From positions 558,001-622,000 of the forward strand of contig CAVTBB010000003.1 in the NCBI GenBank assembly GCA_963732855.1: a DNA stretch of 64,000 bases. The letters run 5' to 3'. This document shows positions 60,912 to 64,000 of this stretch, in pieces. A program made the translations under genes and the position numbers. Source of the DNA: DASXVU01 sp963732855. Its GTDB lineage: Archaea > Thermoplasmatota > Thermoplasmata > Methanomassiliicoccales > UBA472. The first letter of the stretch is position 1. Each line of letters begins with the position of its first letter. The notes under the pieces were generated by a model. It saw only the letters and a list, made by a program, of their open reading frames with translations, ran no database searches and was not told the DNA's origin.

Positions 60912-62462
60912 TCAGGATCTCATCACGTTCGAGCTGAGGGTCCGCCCGAACGCCTTCTCAAAAGCCTTTCCATCGGATTCGACGCCCCACACCTCCAATT
61001 GCACATCCTCATCGCTGTGGATGGTCACGACGGCCGAGGTCTTCTGCACAAGGATGAACTCAGCCTGCTTTACGAGGCCCGTGTGACTTCGGTCCAAGCT
61101 CTCGGCCAAACGGAGCAATGTCGAGAGCAGGATCACGATCTTCTGAGAGTGCTCATCCAGGTCGTCCAGGTCCGGGTCCTTCTTTCTCGGTATCTTCTTG
61201 CGATGGAATCGGGCCAGATCGGACATGATCACGATCTCCCGCTGATCGAACCCGAGCAGCTCAGCATTACGGATGATGTAGTGGGAGTGCAGGTGGTGGT
61301 TGTTGAAAGAGATGAAATCTCCAATGTCGTGCAAGAAGGCGGCGTAACCGAGTAGCTCCCGCTCCCAATCCCCGAGATTGTGCAGTCCCTGCCTGAACCC
61401 GCTGTCGAATAGCGAGAGCACTAAGCGCTTGACCCGCTCCGCGTGCAGCTCATCGAGGTTGCACGAGCGACCGAGCTGCAGGACGCTCCTCTCCCTCACG
61501 GACATCTCCCTAAATTCTTGGTCCCCTCCCTGCGCCAGGTACTCTGCAAGTAATCCGTCCCGGAGGCCCCGTTCGCTGACCATGACCTCCTCCACCCCGA
61601 ACTCGTCCATCAGTGTCTCCAGGATGGCCCCACCACCGATGATTATGTCCGCCCTTTCCGGGTTGATGCCCGGAACGCGCCGTCTCTCCTCCAAGGGAAG
61701 GGCGCATAGCATCAGCATGATCTTCCTGAGATGGGAGCGACGAAGGACCAAGCTCCTCGCATCGGCGTTGCCTGTCATGCGATTCGCGATTTCTACTAGG
61801 TTGATGGCGGTGCCGGAGGAGGCGACGGAGATGGCGAGCTTTTCCTGTTTGACCCGGTGCGCGGTCCTTATGACCGCGTTCCTGACGTATTTGCACATCT
61901 TACCATAGACCTCGGCCGGCACAGACGTCTTGGCCCCTTCCGGAAGGAAGATGTTGGTGAGCCGGATCGCCCCCAATTTCAGGCTGTCCAGGTAGGAATA
62001 TTGTTCCTGGTCCCCGATTATGATCTCGGTGCTGCCGCCTCCGATATCGATGAAAAGCGCTTTGCGGTCTTTGATATGAACCCCGCTGGCCACACCGAGG
62101 TAGATGAGGCGGGCCTCCTCCTTTCCGGAGATGACCGAGACATCGACCTTGGCCTCCTCCCGCAGTCGGTTCAACAGGTCAATCTGGTTCTTCGCTTCCC
62201 TGGCGGCGGACGTTGCAACGGCGATCACCTCTTCCGCCCCATAGGCGCGGGAAAGCTCGGCGAACTTCTTGACCACCATCACTCCCCGGAATATCGCTTC
62301 CGGAGTGAGCATCTGGTCCCTGAACTCGCCATCCCCCAGCCGGACCACTTCCTTTTCTTGGCTGAGCACGGTGTAGGACCGATTGGGGTTGACCCTGACC
62401 ACGAGCAGGCGAACTGAATTGGTGCCGATATCGATGAAGCCCACTACCTTTGGAAGGATCAT
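60912..62462 (-). CDS. ppx: Exopolyphosphatase/Ppx-GppA family phosphatase with HD domain
   Basis: Degrades polyphosphate or pppGpp-like molecules. About 516 residues from ATG 62462, which overlaps the CHAD gene stop (ATGA); the frame extends to 62474. ASKHA-fold motifs are FIDIGTNSVRLLVV (phosphate 1), ATSAAREAKN, SGKEEARLIYLGV, FIDIGGGSTEI and GGGAILE. The C-terminal HD-type domain has AAFLHDIGDFISFNNHHLHSHYI (about residues 370-392). It forms an operon with the CHAD protein upstream. Confidence 0.92.
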   Translation of the reverse strand: MILPKVVGFIDIGTNSVRLLVVRVNPNRSYTVLSQEKEVVRLGDGEFRDQMLTPEAIFRGVMVVKKFAELSRAYGAEEVIAVATSAAREAKNQIDLLNRLREEAKVDVSVISGKEEARLIYLGVASGVHIKDRKALFIDIGGGSTEIIIGDQEQYSYLDSLKLGAIRLTNIFLPEGAKTSVPAEVYGKMCKYVRNAVIRTAHRVKQEKLAISVASSGTAINLVEIANRMTGNADARSLVLRRSHLRKIMLMLCALPLEERRRVPGINPERADIIIGGGAILETLMDEFGVEEVMVSERGLRDGLLAEYLAQGGDQEFREMSVRERSVLQLGRSCNLDELHAERVKRLVLSLFDSGFRQGLHNLGDWERELLGYAAFLHDIGDFISFNNHHLHSHYIIRNAELLGFDQREIVIMSDLARFHRKKIPRKKDPDLDDLDEHSQKIVILLSTLLRLAESLDRSHTGLVKQAEFILVQKTSAVVTIHSDEDVQLEVWGVESDGKAFEKAFGRTLSSNVMRS

Positions 62463-63976
62463 GCAAGTTTCCACTCAAATGTAAGGGTCGTTTCGAATAT
62501 CTTCTCGAACAGGTTCTTCTTCATTAGAACCTTGTCCAGCTCCCGATCAGGATATTTAGTAGTTCTTAGGAGGACGTTCACGCTTCCTTTCTTGATCTGG
62601 CATTCGATCGATCTTACCACCGAAGCGTGTGATACGTCAAGTGCATCCGCCACCCTCAGTATCGAGGCAAGCTTGTCGACGATCATCCGATCGGCGGACC
62701 TCAACGCCTTGTAGCCTCTATGATCATCGTCAGGAAGCGCACCGCGGTGATATCTGGCCACATTGGCCACGATCGAACGTTCCCTCCCGTCGAACGGCAG
62801 CTGGTCGTCGCTCATGATCATCTGAAGGGAAGTCTTATGGTGTCCTTCCTGCCCTTCTTTCCATCCGATGTCATGCAATACCGCAGCATATTCCAGCATG
62901 CTTTTTTGCATATCATCTAGTTGATGAAGGGGCCGAAGATCGTCGAACAGCATCATTGACAAACCCGCGACGTGGAGGGGATGCCCTTCGTCTACCCCGC
63001 AACCCCTGGCGATGGCCTTGACCCTTTCCAGCTTGGTCAAACCGGTCTCCTGGGGCATGGTCTGGGCCGCATCTGGGACGATCGAGTTCAGTAGGTCGGT
63101 AAAGAAGCCTTCCTCGATGAGCGATTCCCAGAACTTGACGAAGCCTTCATACCCAGCGATGCGCGCCGCCATCCGGTCATGCTGCAATGCCTCGAGGCCT
63201 GGATCAGAGGTACCTCGCGCCAGAAGCATGTCGATCCATACATCGCAGTCATGCAGTCCTCCGAGCCTGTCCTGCAGGTCCTTTATGGTCGCGATCCGGT
63301 CCTTGATGCCCTCACCGTAGAGCGCTTCGAACGCCTCCATGGTATAACGCAAGCGCTTGGCGGCGATCCTCATCTGGTGATGCTTTTCCATCGCCTCAGG
63401 CTGGTGGACGCATTCCTGAAGAGAAAGGAGGTCATCCATCCTTATCGAGATGTGATGGAACGCCCGTTCCATGGTGCCATAGGGTACCGAGCAGCGCGGG
63501 GCCTTGTGAACTTCCTCACAGGCCCTCCGCATCTCCTCCAGGGTTCCTTTTCGTTCCAGCCTCTCCAGGCCGGAGACGATACGGGGTTGTGCTCTCTCCC
63601 TTCGCATCTCCATCTCTCTGGTCAGTTCCACTAGGGAGGGGAGGTCGGCATGGGCCTGGGCAAATCCCTTCAGGAACTCTATCTGTACATCGAGATCCCT
63701 GGCTTCGCCGAGGTCCTTGGTCACGGAGCGGACCGCCTTATTCCATACCTTGACGTCTTCTTCATCATAGCACTCGCCGAACAGCCCCAGTGCCGACCGC
63801 AATCTCCTGGAGGCCACACGCATACGGTGCACGAACTCTTTATCGTCCTCGTCCTTAACTCCCTTGATCTCCGCAGTAAGCGAATCCAACGAATGGAGCA
63901 AGCGCTCCGCACCGAACGCCCTGTAGTGTTCGATATCGCAGGTCAAGAGGAATGGCTCTGCCTTAGGATCCGCCAT
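62459..63976 (-). CDS. CHAD domain protein with C-terminal HD-like domain
   Basis: 505 residues. The CHAD domain (about 15-270) is helical with conserved His and basic residues: EFVHRMRVASRRLRSAL at 48-64 and EKHHQMRIAAKRLRYTMEAF near 195, which are the polyphosphate-binding motifs. The second half resembles the C-terminal domain of Ppx (YAAVLHDIGWKEGQEGHHKTSLQMI, near residue 370), with HD metal ligands. CHAD proteins bind polyphosphate granules, and the operon with ppx supports that. The fusion of CHAD to a Ppx-type HD domain recalls a duplication of the partner's tail. Confidence 0.88.
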   Translation of the reverse strand: MADPKAEPFLLTCDIEHYRAFGAERLLHSLDSLTAEIKGVKDEDDKEFVHRMRVASRRLRSALGLFGECYDEEDVKVWNKAVRSVTKDLGEARDLDVQIEFLKGFAQAHADLPSLVELTREMEMRRERAQPRIVSGLERLERKGTLEEMRRACEEVHKAPRCSVPYGTMERAFHHISIRMDDLLSLQECVHQPEAMEKHHQMRIAAKRLRYTMEAFEALYGEGIKDRIATIKDLQDRLGGLHDCDVWIDMLLARGTSDPGLEALQHDRMAARIAGYEGFVKFWESLIEEGFFTDLLNSIVPDAAQTMPQETGLTKLERVKAIARGCGVDEGHPLHVAGLSMMLFDDLRPLHQLDDMQKSMLEYAAVLHDIGWKEGQEGHHKTSLQMIMSDDQLPFDGRERSIVANVARYHRGALPDDDHRGYKALRSADRMIVDKLASILRVADALDVSHASVVRSIECQIKKGSVNVLLRTTKYPDRELDKVLMKKNLFEKIFETTLTFEWKLA

Positions 63977-64000
63977 GCCATTTGCCCCGATGTTTGATCA

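Noticed and set aside
1..64000. CRISPR arrays, insertion sequences, prophage or rRNA genes
   Set aside because: No regularly spaced repeats, transposase or integrase motifs, terminal repeats or rRNA-like stretches were seen on either strand.

Overview
The window is archaeal. The evidence is a CDP-archaeol synthase, aIF5A with a hypusination site, Nop5 and fibrillarin, archaeal S15, a protein-only Kae1, an XPD helicase, an LSm protein, a family 4 uracil-DNA glycosylase, a tRNA-Val with an intron after position 37, and TATA boxes about 27 bp upstream of several starts. Gene families (DUF6015-like protein, SMC with ScpA and ScpB, ArsR-V4R regulator, stand-alone LigD phosphoesterase) and mid-range GC suggest a Thermoplasmatota-type euryarchaeon, perhaps related to Methanomassiliicoccales. 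That placement is inference.

Layout. 1-7.6 kb: surface polysaccharide locus with a flippase, two glycosyltransferases and a dehydratase/reductase/2-epimerase trio for an L-amino sugar. 7.8-12.7 kb: serine pathway (class V aminotransferase and SerA), a second UDP-GlcNAc 2-epimerase, a thiamine-binding protein and a DUF6015-like protein. 12.8-16.4 kb: XPD, CarS, PyrE and UDG on the plus strand. 16.4-22.1 kb: a second glycan locus on the minus strand (acetyltransferase, DegT aminotransferase, Gfo/Idh oxidoreductase, GT4, membrane protein, two GT2), resembling a UDP-diacetamido-uronic acid pathway. 22.5-29 kb: smc-scpA-scpB, lsm and a sugar-phosphate nucleotidyltransferase. 29.2-35 kb: an unusual ABC transporter (one fused permease, two ATPases, no binding protein), DUF47 and a phosphohexomutase. 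35-42 kb: agmatinase, aIF5A, Nop5, class II aldolase, MtnA, an ArsR-V4R regulator, AguA and AguB. This groups both routes from agmatine to putrescine, the spermidine by-product salvage genes and the hypusinated factor. 42-47.5 kb: tRNA-Val, a glutaredoxin-like protein, Kae1, RecJ-like nuclease, S15, Nudix and fibrillarin. 47.5-51.5 kb: a rifampin-phosphotransferase-like dikinase with a DUF7064-like partner. 51.6-56.1 kb: IMPase-family phosphatase, NAD kinase, JAMM protease, and a GlmU/GlmM pair that can supply UDP-GlcNAc to the two glycan loci. 56.4-64 kb: a small unknown protein, a LigD-type phosphoesterase, a broken hybrid histidine kinase, and PPX plus CHAD proteins of polyphosphate metabolism.

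A striking property is the number of reading frames broken by one-base indels. At least twelve genes are affected, including the normally essential aIF5A, and most single-shift cases have one base too many. This looks more like sequence or assembly error than gene decay. Affected genes are described here in their restored extent.
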